Positions 12,001 through 23,350 of a stretch of 64,000 nucleotides of DNA are shown one piece after another. Source of the DNA: Clavelina lepadiformis (lineage: Eukaryota; Chordata; Ascidiacea; Aplousobranchia; Clavelinidae); contig NC_135240.1 of assembly GCF_947623445.1 (NCBI RefSeq), positions 6,944,001 to 7,008,000 on the forward strand, read 5' to 3'. A program made the position numbers and the translations under genes. Below the pieces are notes generated by a model. The model was given only the letters and a program-made list of their open reading frames with translations. It had not been told where the DNA came from and did not search any database. The first letter of the stretch is position 1. Each line of letters starts with the position of its first letter.

Positions 12001-15000
12001 CCTTCTGCAAATATCACACGATGGCCAGGATAATTAGTCAAATAACATAAAACTGAAATTTTTCGATAACGATCTGACATTGGTATATGCCGGGGGCAGT
12101 CTTTGGTTCTTAAGTGTGTTCACTAACCTGGAGCAAGCTGCTGATGAGGATGACGGCATGCTTTCTGATCATCTGACTTTTATCACCAAGACAAGTTGCC
12201 ATCGCAGAAAAGTGCCTTAAAAATTTGAATTTAGCTTTTAAGAGAAAACTCTTGGCTAACTATTAAAATAAAAGCAAAGCCTTGGCTTTTCAGACTTTAA
12301 AAAACTGCTCATCTATAAAACATGTGAAGAAAACATACAATGGTAGCATAGCATTCGAAAACAAGCTCCATTATCTCTATTATGGTTGCAATTACCATTA
12401 AAACTTTTATCGACTAAAGGACCCAGAAGATCAAGTATACAGACAATATTACAAAACACTTACTGGTCAACTAACTGTGTTTGAAGAACGCAGAGATCAG
12501 TGAGGACAACCAGGACATTGTTACGAACTTCTTCGTATTCGCACATCTCCAACTCCCTTTTCGTTATCAAATTTATAAGAATATGAACAAGTTCATTTTA
12601 AAACAAACGCATTGTCGCCATAGATTGAACATGAGATAAATGATCAAAGATTATTAAGGGTTCGTGTACATTGTAAATACCTTGCCATTGCTGGAATGCA
12701 TTTCTTAGCCAGATTGTCATTGCGAAAACAGATTCTACCAAGATTGAATATAGTATGCGCTCGAATGGCCGGTGATATTTTAGTCGAATGAAACTGAGAC
12801 CAAGGCTGGGAGAGAGGTTGGCTGCCAGTTTCTGAATTTGGAGTAATAAGATCACAAAGGATCAAAGTTTCTTCCGAGGAAACAATTAAAATCATTAACT
12901 GTTTGTGAATAAATACGACTGATAGCAAAACAACTAGATGAAGAACCTTACAAGCCTATAAATTCCGGGAAAAATTAACCTTTATATTCCAAGAACAAAT
13001 GCCGGTATTGAAACACGTAAACTGTGGATTACACACATGATAGAAACGGATCAAACCTTTGCCTAACTCAGATGGTATTTGCCTCTTTGGGTGCCAACCA
13101 ACACCGGAATAGTAAAAACCAAGTCATAAAAATCTAACCACACAATTGTGGCAATTCTTACAATTTATTCAACACAAATTGCAAATCCTACGCAAAGTCT
13201 CAAAATGATTTAGAAAGAACCAAATTATAGAAAAATATTAATTATTATCGTCTGTTGCATAGTGGGAGTATTCTGTTCTGAATATTTACTTGCACACTCA
13301 CCAATTAACCCCAAAACTTGCAGTCAGTAGTACTTCAGATTTTAAACTAAATACCTTAGCTCCACCATGATATCAAGTTTTGATTAATTAACTTAACTTG
13401 TCCTACCTTCTGGTCTTTGACCTTCTGTTGTCAGCAAAGCTTGGATAGAAAGCAAAAGACGCTTTGGAACTTTTTCATTTGATCTCTGAGATGCTTCCCC
13501 GACCATGTAGAGGTGATTTATCACTAACGAGTCATTAAAATTATGTTGTGGTGATGTCATTATGATGTCAGAGAAAAAATTGTCGCTGTCGTTCAAGAGC
13601 TGTGCATGCCATTCATCACTAACGGCCTTGTGTAAAATAATGAAATGAAGAAATAAGACTACAATGAAGGAATTATAATAAAAGTGCTCGGTTAATTTTT
13701 TCAAAACTCTGTAAAAAAGTTGTAAAAAATGTTCACAGACCTTCGCACTCATTCTGTCATTTTGTTGACTGTGTATGATTTTTTGTATTGCTTCAAATGT
13801 GGGACCGATGAGTTGAATTTCACATTGATGAGTCTCAACTTGCTTTTTCAACTTTGCTGTGAAGTAAATAAACAAGTAAATAATTTCAAATGGTTTCATG
13901 TAATTTCTGCAAAATGATTGTTTTCTAATCTTACAAAGTAGAATTTGTTTCTCTTCTTCAGACAAATATTTTGCACTTTGTCCCATGGTGTTAATCATGT
14001 CAATCTGTAAAAGGAGACAGTATGTGATTAAAGAGACTGCCATAAACATTTCCAGGATTTTAATGAGAGATGTAAAAGGCAATATAAAGAGCAGCATAAG
14101 AATTTTGACAGTCTGTAAACAAAGGGAGCACAAAAATGCTAACTTCTTCCAAAGTGAATTACTTTATTACATGGAAAAATTATTGCACACATACTTTTGT
14201 TAATTCCACACAAAAATTGGAACAAATAGCGGACAAACCTTCATGCACAACGATACGTTCATTTCACTCTCAACCTGCCAATGATAAAAGACACAGTTTG
14301 CTATCTTCCTGTCTCCGGTGAAGAGTGTGAAAATTTTTAAAAGCATCCACGCTGATTCTGACAACAAATAACTTTTACAAAAGCTCAGAAATGAAAACTT
14401 TAGGCTTAAAAACTTAACACTGAATAGTTGTCCAAGATGTTAAGGTGACTACTGATATTTGAACTACATTACAGCAAACCAAACCTTTTCTATCCTTATC
14501 TTTCAAGTAAGTGGAGATTTCTTTCAAAACATTCGGTCCTAATTTTTGTTGATTTTGCCATTCCTTTGCAACCTTTTGAAGATAACCTCTGAAAAAGCAG
14601 AATCCAATGAGCACCGAGTGGTGTTGAAAGTGTTACAGATATTTTTGTTGAACTTCTCTTGAATATCGAGCATTTCCATTATATAACTTATACCAATTGC
14701 GAATTTTAACCTAAATGGATCTCCCTCTTCGGTGACGAGGAAGTTCAGTATATCCCAGCCATTATATGCTTCGTTGCCGATATTTTGTAGAAGTTTGTTT
14801 TCAATCAACTGCACAATACAACACACGTAATAGCAATGAGAGTCAGGCATAAAACTTGACTCAAAGCAGGAGTATTTTTCAATGAAAGGGCGCAAGCGTT
14901 CACGTGATATTACAACGCTAAGGTATATGTTATGCACAGTAGGCCTACTTGTTGTGCCTTTTCTTGCATTGAAGTTTCAGCGTCCATAATTGAAGGAAAC

Positions 15001-18000
15001 AAAGACTTCACCCAAGTTTTCTGCAACTTGCCGTTGTCTGGATAGATCTGCATGACAATTTTTAAAAATATTTTACAAAGGTCAGTAGACAACAGATTTA
15101 ACAACTTTTTAACAATAAACTTGTGCTCCAGATAAAAAGATGAAAATTTGAAACTGAAAAGATAGAAAACTGCCACTCACAGTTAGAACCTTTGTGATAC
15201 TTTGAATTGCAAGTTTTCGAACACTTAGGAGTGGATCACGACACCGTTCACTCAAAATGTCAAGGGAGCCTTTCGTGGCAAGAATATATCCGTTGCAAAG
15301 AGCAACTTCTAAAGCAAGAACGGCACTCTTTCTAACAACAAATTTTAATTCAGTCACGCGTGGAGATATGATGGACAACAATGAACTCCCTGAAAAAATA
15401 CAATAAAAAAGTCATTGCTCGCAATAAAATGCAAAGTAAATTAAGCTTTTTAGGCGGAAGAAAGAAATATATCTATAATATAATATATACCTGATCACAT
15501 ATACCAGGAGTTGTTACTAACTGACAATCATTGGCTGCAGGTAACTTGGAAAACTAAACTAGAAATGAAGTAAATAAAAGACTATTTCCAGGCGCCTAGA
15601 TTTTAATACTGACCTGCACTAGGAAATTCGCACAACGATGGCACAGGCAGCGAGTTTAGCACAGCTGGTGTCACTGCGGGATAACTCTTCTCTATGTTGC
15701 CTTCTGATGGTGTTGCGTCAGGTAAATGTAAGGGCCTGATGAAAAAAATTGCGATACCATGTAAGCATTTGAGATCAACCAATATGGTGTTTTCCGAGCC
15801 GATACCGATAAGGTTTTTTTAGTAGTTAAACAAGCCGACAACCAATATTAACTTGTAGTATAATGAAAATATTGATATTAAAATTGTGAACAATACAAAT
15901 TCTAACACTTAACTTTTTTTTATACCTATCAAACACCTTGTGTTTTAAAAGCATGTGGTGCAAGCAAAATTTTACACCAACAACACATAACAGCAAAGGA
16001 ACATAATTTGGAAGTTAAACAGCTGTACATGCATACAATTTTCACTGCTAATTGGCTGTCTATTCCTGTCTTGGCTCTTGTATAAGTGGGTCAATGCTCG
16101 AGATGAGGAAGCACTATTTCTGGAGCGAGCCAAATTACCCGGTTTTAAAGCGATCTAATACCGGCCGCCAGATTAAAAAAGAGCCAATACTGGTAGATTT
16201 TCTGCAGAAGTTAAGTTACATTCAAAGTACTGGTGTAGAATTCCAGTAAGCTTTAAAGTTACAAAAACTATTTCAAAGTGATTCAAGACTTACACATTCT
16301 CTTTATTGGGAGATTGACTCATCGGCTGGTTTTGTAAGACATCTGAGAAAACAACAGCAAAGACGGTACCTTTATCCATAACATCTGCGAGAACCTGCAG
16401 AGCTTTAGCCCGCACTGTTGGAGCAACATCGGTGATCGCGGTCAAAACACTCTGACACGATAAAAGAAACTGTAAAAATTTTGCCTATGATTGGTTGTCA
16501 TATTACATAGCAAAGGCTAACCTGAAGTAAGATTTTGTGTTTAAGGTGACATGCTTGTTCTTCGTTTAGGCTAATATTTTCTGGGCAAGGCCGTTCGGAG
16601 CAGACTAAAAGTCGACCCATCACAGAAAGAGCCCCGACACGATATGAAATCTTTAGAAATCATAAAACAAAAGTTAGAGTGCAATTTGGTGAAAATGTAA
16701 GTTTTCACCAGAAGTAGATAGAAGCCGAATTTCTACAAAGTGCACAGAAACAAATTCTATTTACCTTTTGATGGCAGGCAAACCGAACCAGCCAGCCAAT
16801 GAAATCAGCATACCACAGCAGCGGCATGTTGTATACAAACTTGAACACCAAACTAGAGACATGATTCTTTGCTTCAATGCGTTCTGGGCACTAACAAAAT
16901 CACTCTTTGTAAATAAACAAATGTCACTAAACATGCTCTGCTTATAAAAACTGAGTTTTGCAGAGAACATGTTACTACTAGTTAGAAAAACAAACAAAAC
17001 TAATGGCAGACCATGTTAAAAAAGATTCAATAAAAGTTCATTAAAACAATACAAGCAAACCTACATGCAAATTTACATAATTTAAAATCACATACAGTAG
17101 AACAGTGGTTTCCAGTTTGTTTAAATCACAGACCATTATAACAAGTTCTAGACTTTCCAGGACCAACAATAATGTTTCTTTTAAAAGAAATTTTATCTCT
17201 TTGTAAATATATATGTTTTAAGATCATTACGATGGCTTCCAGCTGCATTTTGACAGAAAAAGAATTCAAAGAACAACATCCAAGTCGTTGTGGACAAATC
17301 CAAGCTTAATAATCATTCAAGAAAATACCAGCGAAACTCTCACATGTGTAGATAAAACAAAGGTTATTTTTAGTAATCCTGTTCTCTTTTCTCCCCGACT
17401 TTTGAGCTTCTTTTTATGCTCATAAGCTGTTTGGTGTCGGGAGTGATAGAGGGTTCGTTACGTACCCTCTGATTATATATATTTTTTAAATATTTGATTT
17501 GTATATTTAAAACTTATCGACAACCTTGCACTAATTTACAATATAAATTATCCAAACATGCTTTTGACTTAAATTCCAATTCATTTTGTTATTAAAGAAA
17601 AATGTAAATTTTAGCAAAAGGTTTTGGCGGTCAAAATTTAACAACGGTTTTGGCGGTAAAACAACAACGTGATCAAAATTTAAATGCGTGTGATAACAAT
17701 AGCCTACACCACACATTACTCCAACCTAACTAGGAATTCCAGTCTAAATAGCATTTATCTTCATTGAATAGCCAGGAATTCCAGTCATAATACTGGGCCA
17801 TGATACTAGTCTTTAACCAGGGTTCTACTGAGTAATAATATTTGAACGACTGACAAAAGTTCACCTGAGCAATAACATTTTGCATGAGGGCACGAGCAGA
17901 ATGAGCAACTTTATCACCATGTTCTCGGTAAACTGCACTAACCAGATCCATCACAGCTTCAGATTGCTGAAACACCCTTCGTGGCAGGTTTTTACCACTA

Positions 18001-21000
18001 GACGCCACAACTGCATGACGCATCGTTATTGTCGTCATGAGCAGACGAAAAACTAACAGGGAGAGCTGCAAAATTAAGGATGATGTTGATATGTGGGGAG
18101 GAAATTTAATTCAACAATTTTAGCCAAATTCGCCCAATAAAATCTGAAAGGAAATCGACTGGGAGCTAGACGAAACTATAACTGATTAATTATTTTGTTC
18201 CCATATTCAACAAATATATAACAAACTTAATTACCCACCTTGTCTATGTCTCCATGCTTGGGACTAATTATGGATTTCAGACCTCTAAGGGCGAGTTGAA
18301 TTGGAAGAAAAATATCAGAAGAGCTGCACGTTAAAATAAAAATGTTACACTTTTAAGAAAAATTCAAAGTTGAGCAATTCTTAATACCAATGAGCCATAC
18401 CTTTATATAACGCCTACGCCCTACAATTACAAATCAGAAAAAAAACTGAAATTTAGGTGCTTTGAAATTGTTATAATATCCATTTAAGATTTTCAGCACG
18501 TTTAGTTTTTAATTTTTTTACATTGAAGCACCTTTACCTTTCCGAAATGCTTGAGGCCTGAACATTGGTGGATTTGATAATGTGTACAAAGACCTGAAAA
18601 AAATGAAAACATTCTTATTAATATACAAAATTTCAATTAACATACATCGGTACGCACAACACGTCAAGTTTTCATTTCACCAAATAGAAAAATAGAACTT
18701 ATCCGTAAATAATGCTCTCTATAGCAACACTAAAATCAGTTGCTCCATGTTTTACCTCAATGGATTGTTTCAAAGAAAGAAACCGATTCTTAAGCGAAAC
18801 CACAAGGAGCATTTCACAGAAATCTTTTAAAACTGAGGTGAGTAATTCAAAAAGTGAAACAGCCTGTTGGGTGGTCAAAACAGTCTCTTTCTCTTGCATA
18901 TCGTCTGGTCTCTGTCTCAGTTCCATTGAAATAAAACAAACAAATTTAAAAACGACAGTACAGGTTAGGATACGTTTATAATTTTACTTCATACCTGTCT
19001 CAGCAAACCTAAGTTGAACTCACTGCCCCAATATAAATTACCAGATATCTATGCAACTAAACCTAGAACCATATGCATAAATATTACATTACGATGGGCA
19101 GGAGAACAGAATAGAAAACAAACATCTCCAAAAATACCCGATCGGAGGTTTTCTTCTTTGACTTGCTCTTCGCTACACAAGTGTCAACTTCTGTCGCCAT
19201 CTTCATGGAACTCAGCATCTTTTCGTAGATGATTGGATGATACAACTGACCACCTCCACTTCCTAATGATCATGATAGAAAGAACAATTCATGAAATCAC
19301 ATGATGTATTCATATTTACCATGTAATGTGAATCATTCGCTAGTTCCATATTTCACCAAAATTACACAAAAACAACTTGTTGTTAATAGGCCTAACGGTA
19401 CATGTTAGGGAACAAGATCTGCGGATAAACTGGGATTCGAACCTTGGTTTGCACCGGATTTTCTTATTATTGGGTTACGACATGGTAACATACATGGTAA
19501 GACATACCCTATATTGCTTAAAAATGAAATGCTGCATAATGAAAAATGCCACCGCAAAAGAGCAATCGGTTGCCTTGGCGAAAGTATGCATTTTCACAGT
19601 GCTTTTCTACATTGAAACGACCCAGAAACTATTGTGACCTAGCATGTTGTTAAATCAAGTGTTTCACATCACAAGTATAAGCCATGCATTTCATACCAGG
19701 CTGTTGAAGAAGCACGATGTAAAGTTGAGTAGCAAGCATGGCTCGTCTCTTCTCAGCGTAATTCGCTGCAGCAGTTAAGCCGTTGAGAATGTAAAAAACC
19801 CAAACTTGAACATGACTGCAAGTAATTTTATCGCCTTTCAATAACTCCCATACATTCTGTGTTTGAAAAGAAAATATTTTTAACACTTGCAAAAACAAAT
19901 TCAATCTGTAAATATTTTAACAGCATGACTGGGTCACCAATAACCTAACAAACCTTTTTTCTGCCAACACTCTTGACAGTTTGGATAAATTGTGTTATGC
20001 TGGTGTTTGTAGAATCCGTAAAGTTTAAAATGAAATCAGGTTCTTCGGTAAACTCTGATGAGCAGATCGGTTCCACATCCTCTATATATGGGAAGCACAA
20101 ATGGATAAGACTAAATTAAATAGACAAATAAAGTTAAAAGAACTATTTTAACACCAGAGCCAGAATAAAATATGAAAACATTTCACCACAGACTAGACTG
20201 CTTAGTTTGTGTCAAAGGTGTACATGGAAGTTTTTGTTTGTGTATGATAACAGTGCAATGATTCAGAAAACAAACCACAGTTGTAGGGAAATACTAAACG
20301 AAATGCGTTTTGAAATTAACGAAATTAGCATTTTTGTAAACGGCAGCCGGTGGAACAGTCTCAAATAAACACTCTCAAAGTCAGAAAGAAAGGTAGATGA
20401 GGTATTGTGCATGCAATAAGTCTAGGGTCTACTGGTTGGTATGTGGTCGTTTTCAATGTCTGTGTTTTTGAATGATTATAGCCAAAACACAATTGGCTAG
20501 CCTACATCAACATAAAAAAAGTCACGACTTTTGCATATTTTTTCTTTATACACTGGAATAATTTCATATTTTTAATGTAAACATTATTTTTGATACTCTT
20601 TTTTGGCATTTTGCATGTCAGTATCTTTTCATAATGTATACTTAAAATTCTCATGTCGCTTTCTATTTGTCTTGACATTGCTATTTTTGAAAGGTGCTGT
20701 TTTTGGGTGTGAAATCCCTCGCACAATCAAGATAAAACAATAACTATTAAATGGCAATTAATTTTCATCCCCGTACACGTAGTAAATTTTCTAATCTGGT
20801 CCATATTCAGCAGAGGGCTGCTAGGTTAAAGCTCTAAATTATTTGGTGAAATTTTAAAAAGTAAACAGGTAAAACTTTTTGAAGTTGAAGAAAGAAAGAA
20901 CAGGAGTATGTGAAAAACTGACGTCGAAGTTTTGCTGAATTATGTCAGGGTTTGCTTGGGGCAGCCTATGATTGAATTGATTTTTATTAAAAAACCTAAA

Positions 21001-21067
21001 CGTCTCCCAGAAAAATGACGGTACCTGTGGTTAGATCATTCAAACACAAATCATGTAATGCACGCAT
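9063..21067 (-). CDS. NCAPD3: Condensin-2 complex subunit D3 (33 exons, complete)
   Basis: Exons: 21067-21025, 20081-19954, 19856-19697, 19262-19138, 18911-18705, 18593-18538, 18323-18239, 18065-17865, 16890-16765, 16650-16522, 16451-16294, 15735-15614, 15389-15181, 15047-14949, 14808-14694, 14586-14485, 14357-14239, 14004-13935, 13856-13741, 13626-13407, 12831-12681, 12556-12464, 12215-12128, 12004-11781, 11670-11543, 11386-11304, 11242-11114, 10977-10867, 10793-10652, 10504-10405, 10202-10039, 9746-9644, 9144-9063. Phases agree throughout, giving 1395 aa (human about 1500). Clear family landmarks are the HEAT segment with CRDPLLSVRK (15.2 kb), IRAHTIFNLGRICF (12.7 kb), EYVKWKGTLLF (12.0 kb), NLVENIVPIIIALK (10.9 kb) and DKQLASEIEFDLKRF (10.7 kb), then a Pro/Thr/Arg-rich tail. 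The protein is the HEAT-repeat subunit of condensin II and helps compact mitotic chromosomes in the nucleus. One donor (after 18705) is non-GT; see findings. The first exon is short and is the least certain. Confidence 0.93.
9331..9608. mobile_element. hAT-type non-autonomous element with 8-bp target duplication
   Basis: The 278-bp element lies in the last NCAPD3 intron. The left end CAGTGGTTCTTCAACTGGGG and the inverted right end (CAGGGGTTCTTAAAC on the other strand) form imperfect terminal inverted repeats of the hAT type. TATTAAAA occurs directly on both sides (9323-9330 and 9609-9616), an 8-bp duplication as hAT transposases make. No coding capacity. It contains a 19-nt G run at 9562-9580. 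Confidence 0.85.
9562..9580 (+). repeat. Homopolymer of 19 G
   Basis: Uninterrupted run of G inside the hAT-type element, in an otherwise AT-rich intron. Assembly length of such runs is often unreliable. On the transcribed (minus) strand of NCAPD3 it would read as C in the pre-mRNA. Confidence 0.9.
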
Positions 21068-21562
21068 TCTTCCAACTTCAAGTTTGTAGATAATATGAAG
21101 GCTTTAGGGTACAAAGATCATATCTACTTCTTTGTTGACGGCTCTCACCCAGATGACTGGACAGACTAATCAAGCGTAGGCTAGGTTTAGACTATTTTCA
21201 AAATCTGCAACTTGCTAAGCAAGCAAGTCCTTGGCGCGAAATTTTCCTCTTTTTACATTAAATTCAAGGGATACAAAGAACGATAGTGATAATTTAGCTA
21301 CTTTTATTGGTTATCTTTTTGTATGAATTGCCTTAGGATCATTTTTTTCTGTAATCTTTGAAACCTTCGTAATAAAACTAGACAACCTATAATTTTTAAA
21401 ATACAGCTAACTTACGATACTGTAATTAACAGCTTGCAAAGGAACTTTAAAAAGGTTATGCAAAAAGTAGTAAAATAAATGGGGAATACCCGAATGCAAC
21501 ACTTAAACCTTAAAAAATTGCTTTCTCTAAACTTCATTGTCATTCTATTCTACACTCTACTC
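21068..21562. other. Upstream flank of NCAPD3, no gene seen
   Basis: AT-rich sequence between the NCAPD3 start codon and the MULE element. Presumably holds the NCAPD3 promoter, but I see no distinct core element. Confidence 0.5.
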
Positions 21563-21750
21563 GGTTCCACGACATATGGCCGCGGGAAAGTGGCCGCGAA
21601 CAAACTCACCGGGGTCAACTGAACGTGACGTAAATTGACCGCAGACAAACTGACTGTGACATAAACTGGCCGGCGATCAAATTAACCGTCGATAAATTGG
21701 CCGGCGATCAAATTAACCGACGACAAATTGGCCGTCAAAAGGTCAAAATT
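21563..21750 (+). repeat. Left terminal inverted repeat of the MULE (tandem-unit structure)
   Basis: 188 bp pairing with 22585-22772. Internally it reads as a chain of about eleven degenerate 13-16-bp units resembling AYAAAYTGRCCGNCG, among them ATAAACTGGCCGGCG, ATCAAATTAACCGTCG, ATAAATTGGCCGGCG and ATCAAATTAACCGACG, which are consecutive. Confidence 0.85.
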
Positions 21751-21887
21751 CTAATTCACTATCTAGTCACTATCCAGTATGTGTATTGCAGTCAAGGTTG
21801 CCACTCGTAGAGTTTTTTGGCCCCTTGTACGGTGACCCATATTCATAGATTTCTTATTGTTACATACATACATTTGTTCCAATACAG

Positions 21888-22340
21888 CATCTGATTGAGG
21901 CTTTTGAAACATTAGAGGAATTTTTGCCTGATGAAATGCTTCCGCTTCTCGACTACTTTGAGCGTACTTACATCGGGCGTCGCTTTCGAACTCAGCTCCG
22001 AAGAGACCCGCCATATTCACATGACTTCTGGAACGTCCATGTTCGGGTGTTAAATGGCGAAGCCAGAACCAACAACAAAGTTGAAGGTCACCACAGTCTA
22101 ATAAACAGGATGTTATCAATGCAACACCCAACCATTTGGAAATTTATAGAAGCTTTAAGGAAATTGCAGAACATAAACAAAAACAAGATTGAGGCGCTCT
22201 GTGCCCAAGGGCCTCCTGCCAAAAGGAGAAAATACAAGGATCTGGATGCGCGACTTCAAACCATCGTTGAAGATTTTGCAAACCGTGACATATTAGATTT
22301 TCTCAGAGGCATCGCCCACAACCTACAATTTGCGCAATAA
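21888..22340 (+). pseudogene. Remnant of MULE transposase, C-terminal part
   Basis: Open for 150 codons after a plausible acceptor (AATACAG before 21888) to a stop at 22340. The stretch with RTNNKVEGHHSLINRM followed by HPTIWKFIEAL is the pattern found near the C-terminus of animal MULE transposases (R-T-N-N-x-x-E-G-x-x then a W-K-x-I-E segment). No upstream exon with the DDE catalytic core is present inside the element, so I treat it as a 5'-deleted remnant. Frame is intact, suggesting recent loss. Confidence 0.7.
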
Positions 22341-22584
22341 ACTTCCTTGTTTGTCAAATAACAGCTTGTGTAAATTTTAGTGCCCATATTATGTAGTGTC
22401 ATATGTGTTTTGCAGTGAACGTCTTTTAATGTTGTTACTCGTATTTCTCGTATTTCCGGAAATATTTCTGTTTATTTCAATAAACGTTTCAATGTGTATT
22501 GAAATAAAAAACAATTTTGTTAAAAACAAAGGAAATAGTTACAAACAAATATTTACTTTACATATCATATACTACCGAGTTTAA

Positions 22585-22772
22585 AATTTTGACCTTTTGA
22601 CGGCCAATTTGTCGCCGGTTAATTTGATCGCCGGCCAATTTATCGACGGTTAATTTGATCGCCGGCCAGTTTATGTCACAGTCAGTTTGTCTGCGGTCAA
22701 TTTACGTCACGTTCAGTTGACCCCGGTGAGTTTGTTCGCGGCCACTTTCCCGCGGCCATATGTCGTGCTCCC
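22585..22772 (-). repeat. Right terminal inverted repeat of the MULE
   Basis: Reverse-complement partner of 21563-21750, nearly identical over 188 bp except at the outermost bases. Confidence 0.88.
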
Positions 22773-23350
22773 ACTCTACTCTACAGTATCCCTGCGCAGC
22801 TGGTAGATCTTCACATCATCCTACGTATACTAAAAACTTCAAGGGTAGACTGGCTTATTTTGATATCAGTACTGTGCACACTTAACACACATACAGGGAA
22901 CTTGGTTCAGTGAGAAATGATTATTGCACATTCGCATACCCTTGTTTGTGGTTACATTTTGTTTTTGGTTTCAAACAATTCCTCACAAGGCAAAGCAAGT
23001 ACAGATTACTTTTACTTCATTCGGTGGAAATACTCATGCACAAATATATACTTAAGAATAAATGTTGCAATAAAAACAGTTTATAACCTAAGTCATTCAA
23101 ATAGAACGTAGGAAACTTTGCAACAGAAACAGGAAGTCAGAATTTTTATTAGCTAAACAGAACTTTTAAGTGTACATATTGCATGTTAAATTATAAACCT
23201 AAGACTGGTGTATGTAAGAACAATTGTAACATTCTACCTTCATCAAAGAATTTCCCACTAAATAAATATATATATATACAATAAAACAACTACATATTAA
23301 AAGAACCTTGTAAAATTAAAAATATCATTTTGCAAAATTTTCTCATGAAA
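22773..23350. other. Gap between MULE and ETFRF1, no gene seen
   Basis: AT-rich DNA with the right target duplication of the MULE at its left edge and the 3' flank of ETFRF1 at its right. No other structure recognised. Confidence 0.5.

Larger units (their letters stand above)
21563..22772. mobile_element. MULE-type DNA transposon, internally reduced, with 9-bp target duplication
   Basis: The 1210-bp element is flanked by the 9-bp direct repeat ACTCTACTC (21554-21562 and 22773-22781), the duplication size typical of the Mutator/MuDR superfamily. The first 188 bp (21563-21750) and last 188 bp (22585-22772) are near-perfect inverted repeats, beginning CGACATATGGCCGCGGGAAA a few bases in. Between them lies one open segment with a MULE transposase C-terminal signature (21888-22340). 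The catalytic DDE region is absent, so this copy cannot code for its own movement. The last few terminal bases differ between the two ends. Confidence 0.9.

Noticed and set aside
14586-14693. A 26-nt intron in NCAPD3 between CG and AGGTTATC
   Set aside because: A normal 107-nt intron (donor GTATAAGT after 14694, acceptor CAGAG before 14586) keeps frame and gives the better family match.
19400-19470. Possible tRNA or tRNA-derived SINE on the minus strand (GGTTCGAATCC box)
   Set aside because: B-box-like word present, but no A box at the right distance and no cloverleaf pairing that I could build.
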